Below, piece after piece: positions 1-7,112 of a DNA stretch of 35,511 nucleotides. The position numbers and the translations under genes are program-made. This DNA is from an uncultured Pseudomonadales bacterium. GTDB taxonomy: Bacteria > Pseudomonadota > Gammaproteobacteria > Pseudomonadales > Azotimanducaceae. The first letter of the stretch is position 1, and each line of letters begins with the position of its first letter. Location: positions 1-35,511 of the forward strand of contig CAKZWF010000026.1 of assembly GCA_937921865.1 (NCBI GenBank), in the 5' to 3' direction. The notes beneath the pieces were generated by a model that saw only the letters and a list, made by a program, of their open reading frames with translations, searched no databases and was not told the origin of the DNA.

Positions 1-467
1 TCAGATAAGCCGTACGCATGCACCCGCACGCACTCAAAGTTGTTTGCGCTCACGTTGTTCTGCAAACGCCGCCTGATGGCTGCTACGGGTTCGAAGGCAT
101 GCACTTCGCCGCGGCTCAATAGCCGCGCCGCATATATCGAAAATTCACCCTGATTAGCGCCAATATCAAAGAAAACAGAATCGTCCGCCAGCAGATGGTC
201 AAGTAACGGCAATTGTTCACCAGAGTAAGCGCCGCGGAAGAAGATCTGACTGCCCATGTGTTCCGCCAGATCACAACAGAAGCGGGCGTTACCAAAGCAA
301 TCATCGATCCAGACATTGCGCAGCTCAGGATGCCCTGATAGAGAGTGCGCAACCGTACGCCGGAGCCATTCGGCAAGCCGCGGCAGACCGCTGCCCTGCT
401 GGCAGTAGAAAAATCGAGTCAACGGACGAAGCTGATTGAGCAGAGAGATCTGCCAGCTCGCACTCAA
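1..467 (-). CDS. FkbM family methyltransferase (3' end beyond window)
   Basis: The minus strand reads through from a TTG at 467 to the window edge, about 155 codons, with no stop. The start is set by a strong AAGGAGGA ribosome site four bases upstream (471-478). Near residue 100 the translation contains VFFDIGANQGEFSIYAAR, the S-adenosylmethionine-binding motif I of FkbM methyltransferases, followed by EVHAFEPV, the acidic motif that contacts the SAM ribose, and NNVSANNF. FkbM proteins methylate hydroxyl groups of polyketides, sugars or lipids. The N-terminal 90 residues carry no recognisable domain. The gene follows the thioesterase-like gene at 545-1318 after 77 bp and is probably co-transcribed with it. 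The acceptor substrate cannot be told from this part. Confidence 0.8.
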   Translation of the reverse strand, partial: MSASWQISLLNQLRPLTRFFYCQQGSGLPRLAEWLRRTVAHSLSGHPELRNVWIDDCFGNARFCCDLAEHMGSQIFFRGAYSGEQLPLLDHLLADDSVFFDIGANQGEFSIYAARLLSRGEVHAFEPVAAIRRRLQNNVSANNFECVRVHAYGLS

Positions 468-544
468 TAGTCCTCCTTAACATCAATCTCGTTTGATGAG
501 CATGAATGGTACATCAGCTTTACGCGACGATTCCGTCGTGGTGC

Positions 545-1318
545 TCAATCCCTACGACCTATCCAGACCTGTTTACTGTAAGCGCACAGTTCGCCCGACC
601 CATCAAACAACGCGGTCCCGGCAAAGTGTTTACTGCGCTCTACATCCAGACACCAGCCGATTACCACCATGTCCTGATCCGCAGCGACGGGTTTCAACAC
701 CCGCCCGGTCATCCGTCCAAGCATGCCGGTACGGATCCCGGCGGCAAGGTAGGCAAACTGCCCGGGGCAATCCAGAGCCGCCCAGATGATGGGTTCAGGC
801 AGGAAACCGGCTTCGTCGGCAAATGACTCATGAGGGCGCCAGGCAGCTGCCACGCCTTCAAAGCCCGGCACAGGTGCTGCGTAGACGTGCAGTCCGGCAT
901 CCGCTGCAATGTCTGTACCGCAGCAGAAACAGATCGGATGGAATCCCCTGCCTTCAGGAAGCAGCGGATTAATACCTTCGAGGAAAGACGGCGACTGATC
1001 GCGCGCCGCTAACGCAGCCTCGTAACCTGGAGGGGTCGGGACTTCCAGCGTCAGCTGCGTCTGACGCGCCTCGGCAATCAGCGTTTCACCCAGCACAACC
1101 TGCAGTTGGTCAGAACCTGGCGCAAACACCGTCATCGACTGATCCAGAGGAATCGGTGCGCGCAGCGTCACCTCGATTGCGGCATCAACATCGGCAGAAT
1201 TCGGAGCTTCAAGACGCTCCGCCACTGCCCCGGCCACATAGCCGCCATTGCCGGATTCAGGCGGGCCGCGAAATTGCGCTTCGATAGTGAGTGACGGCTG
1301 ATTGAGTGACTGCTGCAT
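545..1318 (-). CDS. Double-hotdog thioesterase-like protein
   Basis: 257 residues, ATG preceded by a GGAGG ribosome site five bases away. The N-terminal half has GPPESGNGGYVAG (residues 18-30), the glycine-rich turn before the hotdog helix in acyl-CoA thioesterase-like proteins. The C-terminal half looks like a second hotdog unit, with WAALDCPG (179-186) at the corresponding helix. Between them is a cysteine-rich HPICFCCG (127-134). Proteins of this build occur beside acyl-CoA and sterol catabolism genes and are usually annotated only as thioesterase family or hypothetical. Hydrolysis of an acyl-CoA is a family-based inference; I see no clear catalytic Asp or Glu. It is divergent from the alpha/beta hydrolase at 1458 and upstream of the FkbM gene. 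Confidence 0.7.
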   Translation of the reverse strand: MQQSLNQPSLTIEAQFRGPPESGNGGYVAGAVAERLEAPNSADVDAAIEVTLRAPIPLDQSMTVFAPGSDQLQVVLGETLIAEARQTQLTLEVPTPPGYEAALAARDQSPSFLEGINPLLPEGRGFHPICFCCGTDIAADAGLHVYAAPVPGFEGVAAAWRPHESFADEAGFLPEPIIWAALDCPGQFAYLAAGIRTGMLGRMTGRVLKPVAADQDMVVIGWCLDVERSKHFAGTALFDGSGELCAYSKQVWIGRRD

Positions 1319-1457
1319 GGTACCTCCGAAAAATCCAGCGCGGATTCTACCAGCGAAGTAGTCCTGAGTTTTTGTTGATCGTCAGAGATTTATCCATTTA
1401 TCAGCCTGCTTTGCCCAGGCACTATAGCGATACAACCTAGCAGGGATCTGAACACCG

Positions 1458-2606
1458 ATGGCGGCAATGAACTCCGGGCAATCGCAGCACGACGGTTATC
1501 CAATCGATCTTCCACCCGGAATACGCTCTGCGATCATCGACGGCGTCAACGGTCTGCAGATGCACATCCTCGAAGCCGGTGACGCCACAAGACCCATGTT
1601 ATTGCTGCTGCACGGTTTCCCCGAACTCGCCTGGAGCTGGCGCAAGCTGATGCCCTCACTGGCGAACGCCGGCTTCTACGTGGTAGCGCCCGATCAGCGC
1701 GGCTACGGTCGCACCCAGGGCTGGGATGCCGACTTTGACGGCGATGTCGCATCGTTTCGACCGCTGAATCTGGTGCTGGACGCTCTGTGCCTGATCACCG
1801 CACTCGGTCGAGATCACGTTCACGCGGTACTCGGTCATGATTTCGGCTCACCGGTCGCGGCCTGGTGTGCACTGATGAGACCTGACGTGTTTCGCCGGGT
1901 CGCCCTGATGAGTGCACCCTTTCCAGGACCACCAAAATTTCCGGCCGGTTTGACGCAATCAACCACCGTCTCACCACGCGATATGCAGGCCGCACTCGCA
2001 GCACTCACCCCGCCGCGGAAACACTATCAGGCCTACTACTCAACCCGGCAGGCCAACGCTGACCTGCTGGAAGCACCCCAGGGGCTCAGCAGGTTTTTAC
2101 GCGCCTACTATCACGTCAAGAGTGCGGACTGGTCCGGCAATCACCCACACCCACTTGAAGGCACCGCCCAGGCGCTGGCACAGCTGCCGACCTACTATCT
2201 GATGAACCAGTCCGAGTCGATGGCTGAAACCGTGGCCGTCAACGCGCCGGACGACAAGACCGCGGCCAATACACCCTGGCTGACCGATGAAGAGCTGAGC
2301 GTCTACGTTGGAGAATTCAAACGAACCGGTTTTCAGGGCGGACTGAACTGGTACCGGGCTGTGGCAATGAGTCGAACAGAGCAGGCCCTGTTTGCCGGAA
2401 AGCGAATCGAACAGCCTTCGCTGTTCATCGCTGGCAGCAGCGACTGGGGTAGATATCAGACGCCGGGTGCGTTCCAGCGCATGCAGTCGCAGGCGCTGGG
2501 TGATCTTAAGGGTGCGCACATCGTCGACGGCGCAGGTCACTGGGTGCAGCAGGAACAGCCTGCTGCTGTGCTTGAGCTGTTAGACGGATTTCTTCAATCA
2601 GACTGA
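1458..2606 (+). CDS. Alpha/beta hydrolase, epoxide hydrolase-like
   Basis: 382 residues. It has the full epoxide-hydrolase/haloalkane-dehalogenase layout: HGFPE oxyanion motif (52-56), the nucleophile Asp128 in GHDFGS, a lid region (about 155-300) ending in the GLNWYR tyrosine (Y299) typical of epoxide hydrolases, a probable acid Asp329 in SSDWG, and the catalytic His361 in GAGHWVQQEQP. The Asp nucleophile and the HGFP motif point to epoxide hydrolysis rather than ester cleavage; the lid (about 145 residues) is longer than usual and lengthens the protein beyond the common 300-330. The start has AGGGA eleven bases upstream; a second ATG nine bases downstream is possible. No signal peptide, so cytoplasmic. 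It ends four bases before the convergent isomerase gene. Confidence 0.85.
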   Translation: MAAMNSGQSQHDGYPIDLPPGIRSAIIDGVNGLQMHILEAGDATRPMLLLLHGFPELAWSWRKLMPSLANAGFYVVAPDQRGYGRTQGWDADFDGDVASFRPLNLVLDALCLITALGRDHVHAVLGHDFGSPVAAWCALMRPDVFRRVALMSAPFPGPPKFPAGLTQSTTVSPRDMQAALAALTPPRKHYQAYYSTRQANADLLEAPQGLSRFLRAYYHVKSADWSGNHPHPLEGTAQALAQLPTYYLMNQSESMAETVAVNAPDDKTAANTPWLTDEELSVYVGEFKRTGFQGGLNWYRAVAMSRTEQALFAGKRIEQPSLFIAGSSDWGRYQTPGAFQRMQSQALGDLKGAHIVDGAGHWVQQEQPAAVLELLDGFLQSD

Positions 2607-2610
2607 AGGC

Positions 2611-3330
2611 TCAGTGAAACTGCTCGGCATTGCGCAGCATGTAAGCCGGGCCCTGCAGATTGTTAATCACCGCACTTTCGCCGTAGAGCAGCTCTTTCTG
2701 CGCACCAAAGACTTTCCTGTTAGCACCCAGCGGTGCCAGTTCTGCGGCTTTGCGTTGTGCCATTGCCAGCAGTCCGTCGAGTTCACCAATCTGCTGGACG
2801 ATGCCGGCCGCCAGCGCATCCGGACCCGTCCAGCGTCGCGCCAGCTGTACCGTTTCATGGAATACGTTCATCGGCAGCTTGTGGCGAAACAGCGCCAGCT
2901 CAGGTTTCGGAATAGCCATGCCGAGCTGCATTTCGTTGGCGCAGACAAAACCGCGGTCACTGCGCATCACCCGCAGATCGTGACACAGCGCCGCCATGAA
3001 ACCGGCACCGAAAGCGTGGCCATTAACACAGCATACGGTCGGGATCGGCAGGGTGATGATCCGGCCCATCAGGGTCATGAACTCGCCACCAAAAGCCTGC
3101 CGGTCGCCCCCTTCCGGGTGATCGTCCGGTGCCGCTACCCAGTCCAGGTCGAGACCGTTGGAGAAAAACTTCTCACTGGCAGACGCGGTGACCAGTGCTG
3201 CAGGCCCTTCACTCGCCTCCACTTCATCCAGCGCTTGTGCGATACCCCGGACAAACGTGGTATTCCAGCGGTTTTCCCCGGAATCCAGCGTCAGTGTGAA
3301 AACGTCGCCTTCTTTAGTCAGTTCCGCCAT
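2611..3330 (-). CDS. Enoyl-CoA isomerase/hydratase family protein, ECI-like
   Basis: Crotonase fold, about 239 residues. I chose the ATG at 3330 because GGAGAC lies six bases upstream; an ATG at 3342 adds four residues but has no ribosome site. It shows FFSNGLDLDW, the CoA-binding loop form found in plant and bacterial delta3,delta2-enoyl-CoA isomerases, then VNGHAFGAGFMAAL for the oxyanion hole and NEMQLGMAIP, which resembles the NExQLGI segment holding the single catalytic glutamate of isomerases such as ECI1. The PGxGG segment with the second glutamate of true hydratases is absent. It probably shifts double bonds in unsaturated fatty-acyl or terpenoid acyl-CoAs during beta-oxidation. It is convergent with the hydrolase and divergent from the glutathione transferase at 3404. 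Confidence 0.83.
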   Translation of the reverse strand: MAELTKEGDVFTLTLDSGENRWNTTFVRGIAQALDEVEASEGPAALVTASASEKFFSNGLDLDWVAAPDDHPEGGDRQAFGGEFMTLMGRIITLPIPTVCCVNGHAFGAGFMAALCHDLRVMRSDRGFVCANEMQLGMAIPKPELALFRHKLPMNVFHETVQLARRWTGPDALAAGIVQQIGELDGLLAMAQRKAAELAPLGANRKVFGAQKELLYGESAVINNLQGPAYMLRNAEQFH

Positions 3331-3403
3331 GCCTGTCTCCATCAGTTAATCTTAAGCGGCCATTTTCTCTCATTGCCTGACAAATACGAAGAGGCGATCA
3401 ATC

Positions 3404-3994
3404 ATGAAGATCTACCACGTTGCCGGTACCCGCTCGATCCGCCCTATCTGGCTGTGTTACGAACTGGATGTAGCCGTCGAAGTGGAGACAATCGATTTCT
3501 CGGCGAGCTATCGCGCATCGCCTGAATGGCGGGCCATCAGCCCCGCTGGCAAAGTACCAGCGCTGACCGATGGCGCGCTGACAATGTTCGAATCCGGAGC
3601 AATGGTCAGTTATCTGCTGGAGCGCTACGGCGAAGGTAGACTGCGGCCTGAGCCAGGCAGCACAGACAGTGCGCTGTTTCATCAGTGGTGCTGGTTCAGT
3701 GAAGCCACGCTCATTCGCCCACTGGGTCTCGCCCGAATGCTCAGAGAGCAGGAGGGCTCACTGTCCGCGGATGCTCGCGAAAAAGCGCTGGAGAGCTTAG
3801 GCGTGGTGGAAACTGCACTTGCCGATCAGGAATTCCTGGTGGGTGGCGCTTTCAGCGCCGCAGACGTGATGATGGGCTACTCGCTGCATCTGCTGCAGAA
3901 GTTCGGTCTGATGGACACTGACCATCTGGCCAGTAATGACTACCTCAGCAGGCTGAAAGCCCGGGATGCCTGTATCCGGGCCTTCCAAACCTGA
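3404..3994 (+). CDS. Glutathione S-transferase family protein
   Basis: 196 residues with a thioredoxin-fold N-terminal domain and an all-helical C-terminal domain. SPAGKVPALTDG carries the cis-proline of the glutathione site, FESGAMVSYLLERYG is the E-S glutathione gamma-glutamyl contact and following helix, and EFLVGGAFSAADVMMGYSL is the conserved N-capping box of the C-terminal domain. The N-terminal catalytic region reads VAGTRSIRPIW, with a serine as likely activating residue. Start supported by AGAGG nine bases upstream. Soluble and cytoplasmic. It is convergent with the YghU-type transferase at 4019-4855, so two different glutathione transferases sit tail to tail. Substrate unknown. Confidence 0.88.
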   Translation: MKIYHVAGTRSIRPIWLCYELDVAVEVETIDFSASYRASPEWRAISPAGKVPALTDGALTMFESGAMVSYLLERYGEGRLRPEPGSTDSALFHQWCWFSEATLIRPLGLARMLREQEGSLSADAREKALESLGVVETALADQEFLVGGAFSAADVMMGYSLHLLQKFGLMDTDHLASNDYLSRLKARDACIRAFQT

Positions 3995-4020
3995 TCGGAA
4001 GCTCGATCGGAAGTCTGATC
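3993..4020. repeat. 12-bp tandem repeat between convergent GST genes
   Basis: Units GATCGGAAGCTC and GATCGGAAGTCT follow one another and are followed by a third partial GATC. The first unit overlaps the stop codon of the plus-strand transferase. It fills nearly the whole gap to the convergent yghU gene. Probably a small replication-slippage duplication; no function is visible. Confidence 0.6.
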
Positions 4021-4855
4021 AGCCGAAGTCGCTGGCGTCGTGCCGCTCCGGCACTCGCAGTTCTTCAGGCCCCCAGGGTCTGTTGACCCGACGCCCGCGT
4101 GCTACTGCCGGGCGTTCTTCAATGGCCTGGGCCCAGCGCACAACGTTGGTGTAGGAAGCCACATCCAGGAATTCGGCTGCGTCATAGATGTTGTGCAATA
4201 CCAGGGCGCCATACCAGGAATACACTGCTATATCTGAAATGTTGTATTCATCACCACACAGATAAGTGCGATCCGCCAGGTTCCGGTCGAGCACATCGAG
4301 CTGGCGCTTGACCTCCATCGCAAAGCGATTGATCGGATATTCCCACTTCTCCGGTGCATAGGCATAGAAGTGACCGAAGCCACCGCCAAGATACGGGGCA
4401 CTGCCCATCTGCCAGAACAGCCAGGACATGCACTCTGCCCGGGCGGAAGGTTCTGTCGGAAGGAATTCGCCAAACTTCTCGGCCAGATAGACCATGATCG
4501 CACCAGACTCAAACACCCGCGTCGGCGGTGTTGTGCTGTGATCCAGCAGCGCGGGAATTTTGGAATTAGGATTGATCTCAACAAAACCGCTGCCGAACTG
4601 ATCTCCATCACCAATATTGATCAGCCAGGCATCGTATTCAGCACCGCTGTGGCCGAGTGCCAGCAGCTCTTCAAGCAGCACGGTGACTTTCACGCCATTC
4701 GGTGTGCCCAGCGAATACAGCTGCAGCGGGTGTTTGCCGACCGGCAGTTCTTTATCTTGAGTCGGACCCGCGATCGGCCGGTTGATGCTGGCAAAACGGC
4801 CACCGCTCTCGGTATCCCAGGTCCAGACTTTTGGCGGTTCGTAAGTGTCAGTCAT
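4019..4855 (-). CDS. yghU: YghU-type glutathione-dependent disulfide-bond reductase
   Basis: 278 residues, matching the Nu-class YghU/YfcG glutathione transferases. The N-terminal extension before the thioredoxin fold (about 45 residues), the LYSLGTPNGVKVTVLLEE active-site region with Thr-Pro-Asn, EINPNSKIPALLD with the cis-proline, and RVFESGAIMVYLAEKFG are all present, as is the C-terminal YNISDIAVYSWYG N-capping box. Characterised members use two bound glutathiones to reduce disulfides or peroxides and have low classical transferase activity. It is the last minus-strand gene of the run that begins with the crotonase at 11551, but a 120-bp gap separates it from the MFS gene, so it may have its own promoter. 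Confidence 0.92.
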   Translation of the reverse strand: MTDTYEPPKVWTWDTESGGRFASINRPIAGPTQDKELPVGKHPLQLYSLGTPNGVKVTVLLEELLALGHSGAEYDAWLINIGDGDQFGSGFVEINPNSKIPALLDHSTTPPTRVFESGAIMVYLAEKFGEFLPTEPSARAECMSWLFWQMGSAPYLGGGFGHFYAYAPEKWEYPINRFAMEVKRQLDVLDRNLADRTYLCGDEYNISDIAVYSWYGALVLHNIYDAAEFLDVASYTNVVRWAQAIEERPAVARGRRVNRPWGPEELRVPERHDASDFG

Positions 4856-4975
4856 AGCGGCTTCATTTCCTTCGGAGTTAATCCAAGTGTACGAGCATCG
4901 ACATTTTCCATGCCAGGCATTTATCGTTCTGGTCTTATACCAAAATCATTGTCCGGTAGATCACCGTCAGGCAAA

Positions 4976-6196
4976 TCAATGCGACCGATACTTCCAGATA
5001 TCTGTGAATAACACACCGACCAGGCACAGTGCGGCAGAGACGCCCATCGCCGGAAGCAGCGCATTCAGGGTGCCGAACGATTCAATTACCCAGCCCAGCA
5101 CAATCGCGCCAATTGGCGCGCTGCCCAACATCCCCAGCGCAAACACCGACAGCACCCGGCCGCGAAATTCCGGAGCAGCGGATTCCTGCACGATGGCTCG
5201 GGCCAGAGTTGTAGTGAAACCCATGTTCATGCCCCAGCCGATGATGGCCACCACCAGCAGCCACCAGCTGGGCTCAATCCACAGCAGAAACAGCACCAAA
5301 ATTCGCGACAGCTGCATCAGCAGAAACAACTGACCAGGACGCTGGAACGGCATCAGTTTGAACATCAGCATGTTCGATGCCATTGCCCCGGCAAAGAAAA
5401 TCGCCATCATCATCGCCAGCACAAACGCATCACCGTCATAGACCCGCTTGATGATGAACGGGAATACGGTCATGAACGCGCCGGCATTGAAGATGCTCGA
5501 GACAAAGTTGATCGACAGCACATGGAAAATCACCTTGGTCTGGTAGGTCGCTTTGAGACCTTCCATGATCGTGTGCAGGGGCGATTCTCCCGAAGCTCTG
5601 CTGACCGTGATCACCGGCTCTATGCGCCGAATCATCAGAGCACCTACCCCCAGGCATACCGCCTGCACCAGCAGCACTGATGACAGCCCGATCCGGTCCA
5701 TCTGCCCTGCGAGCATCAGACCGGTAACCTGAACCAGAAATCCTACAGCCGTGGACGCAGAGACGCCGCGCTGCACATCTTTACCGGATACCCGATTTAG
5801 AATGGCCTGCTGGGCGGGCATCGAAAACGACATGATCACACTCATGCCAAGACCAAATGCCAGCACTGACCAGACCGCCAGCGTTTGCGAACGATCTGCA
5901 AACAGCAGAAACAGCGGAAATATCGGGGCCACGGCATAGGCCTGTATCAGCAGTCGACGCGGATCCCGGCGATCGGCGCTGGCACCACCCCACAACATCA
6001 GAAAAATGCCGGGCAGGCCCATCATCGCCTGAAGAAACCCCACCCGGTCAGCGGGCAGCAGCAACACACCAATCAGCAGCCAGCTGACCAGCAGCTGCTG
6101 CATCGCGAAGGCCATCCCGGTGAAAGCCGTGCTTTGCAGATATGCCTGGAAGCCTCGATTCTCCCAGATACCGGGAGTTTCCACAGTCGTGTTCAT
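4976..6196 (-). CDS. MFS transporter
   Basis: About 406 residues with roughly twelve hydrophobic segments. An ATG at 6307 is open in frame, but that start would overlap the upstream gene by 77 bases and adds a hydrophilic, basic leader. The ATG at 6196 gives a normal MFS N-terminus, MNTTVETPGIWENRGFQ, leading straight into the first membrane helix. The loop between helices 2 and 3 reads WGGASADRRDPRRLL, the MFS motif A variant G-x-x-x-D-R-x-x-R. EFRGRVLSVF near the C-terminal half resembles the MFS_3 (enterobactin-exporter-like) group. It probably exports a small organic molecule. Its position after the carboxylase genes and the TIGR03084 gene suggests export of a pathway intermediate or toxic by-product; this is inferred from position only. 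Confidence 0.87.
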   Translation of the reverse strand: MNTTVETPGIWENRGFQAYLQSTAFTGMAFAMQQLLVSWLLIGVLLLPADRVGFLQAMMGLPGIFLMLWGGASADRRDPRRLLIQAYAVAPIFPLFLLFADRSQTLAVWSVLAFGLGMSVIMSFSMPAQQAILNRVSGKDVQRGVSASTAVGFLVQVTGLMLAGQMDRIGLSSVLLVQAVCLGVGALMIRRIEPVITVSRASGESPLHTIMEGLKATYQTKVIFHVLSINFVSSIFNAGAFMTVFPFIIKRVYDGDAFVLAMMMAIFFAGAMASNMLMFKLMPFQRPGQLFLLMQLSRILVLFLLWIEPSWWLLVVAIIGWGMNMGFTTTLARAIVQESAAPEFRGRVLSVFALGMLGSAPIGAIVLGWVIESFGTLNALLPAMGVSAALCLVGVLFTDIWKYRSH

Positions 6197-6230
6197 CGCG
6201 CCGGTGTTTCTATAGCCAGGAGCACAAACA

Positions 6231-7034
6231 CTAAACCGACACTCCGACGGTAAAGCGTGTTCCCGGTGCAGGTGGTTGCTCAGGCGGACCGGCAAAACAC
6301 TGCGCATTCGCTACCCAACGCGATGCATTGTCTCCGACAACTTTGAGATCGGTATCAGCGATGTTCCGCACCTGAGTCACCACCTGACAGAATTCTTCAG
6401 CCAGTCCGGTGATCTGTTCAGTATCGCTGGGACCACCAAAGGTCCAGAGCGCACCCGACGGTGCCTGCAGCTTCAGATAAGGCTCAGGTTCAGGTGCTTG
6501 CAGGCCCCGGACCTTGAAGGTCCAGCCGTAGGTGTTAATGCCAAGAATAACGATGTTGTGAATTCGATCGGTATTGACCCGAACCACACCGAGACAGTCA
6601 TAGACTTCCTGGCCGTGCGCCCAGGTCTCCATCAGCCTGGCGGTAATTGACGAACGGGCACTCATGTCAGGGCCAGCCCATTTGACCCGCAGCGAAGGAT
6701 CTGCAGTCGCAAAACTCGTCGCGGTGCGAACAAAGCCACTCTGCCAGGCTTCCAGCAGGCCGCGCCCTGACAAGCCGTCCAGCCATTCATGTTCAATGGC
6801 GCGCAATGACCCTGTACTGACATGTTTCTGCACACCCGAAAACCAGCGTTTGAACTCTTCGCCATCCCGCAACGACAGATCGGCTGCCCAATTCCACATA
6901 TGCAGATGGCCAATGACGTCGTTCAACGTCCAGCCTTTGAATGCAGTGGGTTGAGCGAGCTGCAATTCGCGCAGCGGTGCGACCAGCTCATAGAGCGCCT
7001 GGCTTTCGGCCAGAAAGTCATCTGCCTGTTGCAT
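6231..7034 (-). CDS. TIGR03084 family protein (DinB/maleylpyruvate isomerase-like)
   Basis: 267 residues from the ATG at 7034. The open frame extends to a TTG at 7076, which I reject because it is a weak codon adding a basic, unconserved leader. The N-terminal four-helix region has GWTLNDVIGHLHMWNW (35-49) with His43 and His45, and RLMETWAHGQEVYDCLG (133-149) with Glu136, His140 and Glu143. These are the metal-ligand positions of the DinB / mycothiol-dependent maleylpyruvate isomerase superfamily. The C-terminal half (150-267) contains WTFGGPSDTEQITGLAEEFCQV, typical of the SCP2-like second half of TIGR03084. The function of this family is unknown. It lies 78 bp behind the biotin carboxylase gene and 34 bp ahead of the exporter. 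Confidence 0.78.
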   Translation of the reverse strand: MQQADDFLAESQALYELVAPLRELQLAQPTAFKGWTLNDVIGHLHMWNWAADLSLRDGEEFKRWFSGVQKHVSTGSLRAIEHEWLDGLSGRGLLEAWQSGFVRTATSFATADPSLRVKWAGPDMSARSSITARLMETWAHGQEVYDCLGVVRVNTDRIHNIVILGINTYGWTFKVRGLQAPEPEPYLKLQAPSGALWTFGGPSDTEQITGLAEEFCQVVTQVRNIADTDLKVVGDNASRWVANAQCFAGPPEQPPAPGTRFTVGVSV

Positions 7035-7112
7035 CTTTTTTAAGCGTCTCCCCAGACCGCCTGTTCGGTGCAGCAATATCAGCCCGTAGCCGGTCAGACC
7101 ATCATCAGCAAC

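Noticed and set aside
2614..3525. Long plus-strand open frame opposite the enoyl-CoA isomerase gene
   Set aside because: It is antisense to a clear crotonase gene; its translation is rich in Arg, His and Cys with no domain, as expected of a GC-rich shadow frame.
4930..4942. TGGTCTTATACCA before yghU as a regulator operator
   Set aside because: Only four bases on each side are symmetric, too little to support a binding site.
6197..6307. Longer start for the MFS exporter at 6307
   Set aside because: It would overlap the upstream gene by 77 bp and put a basic hydrophilic leader before the first helix; the ATG at 6196 fits the family.
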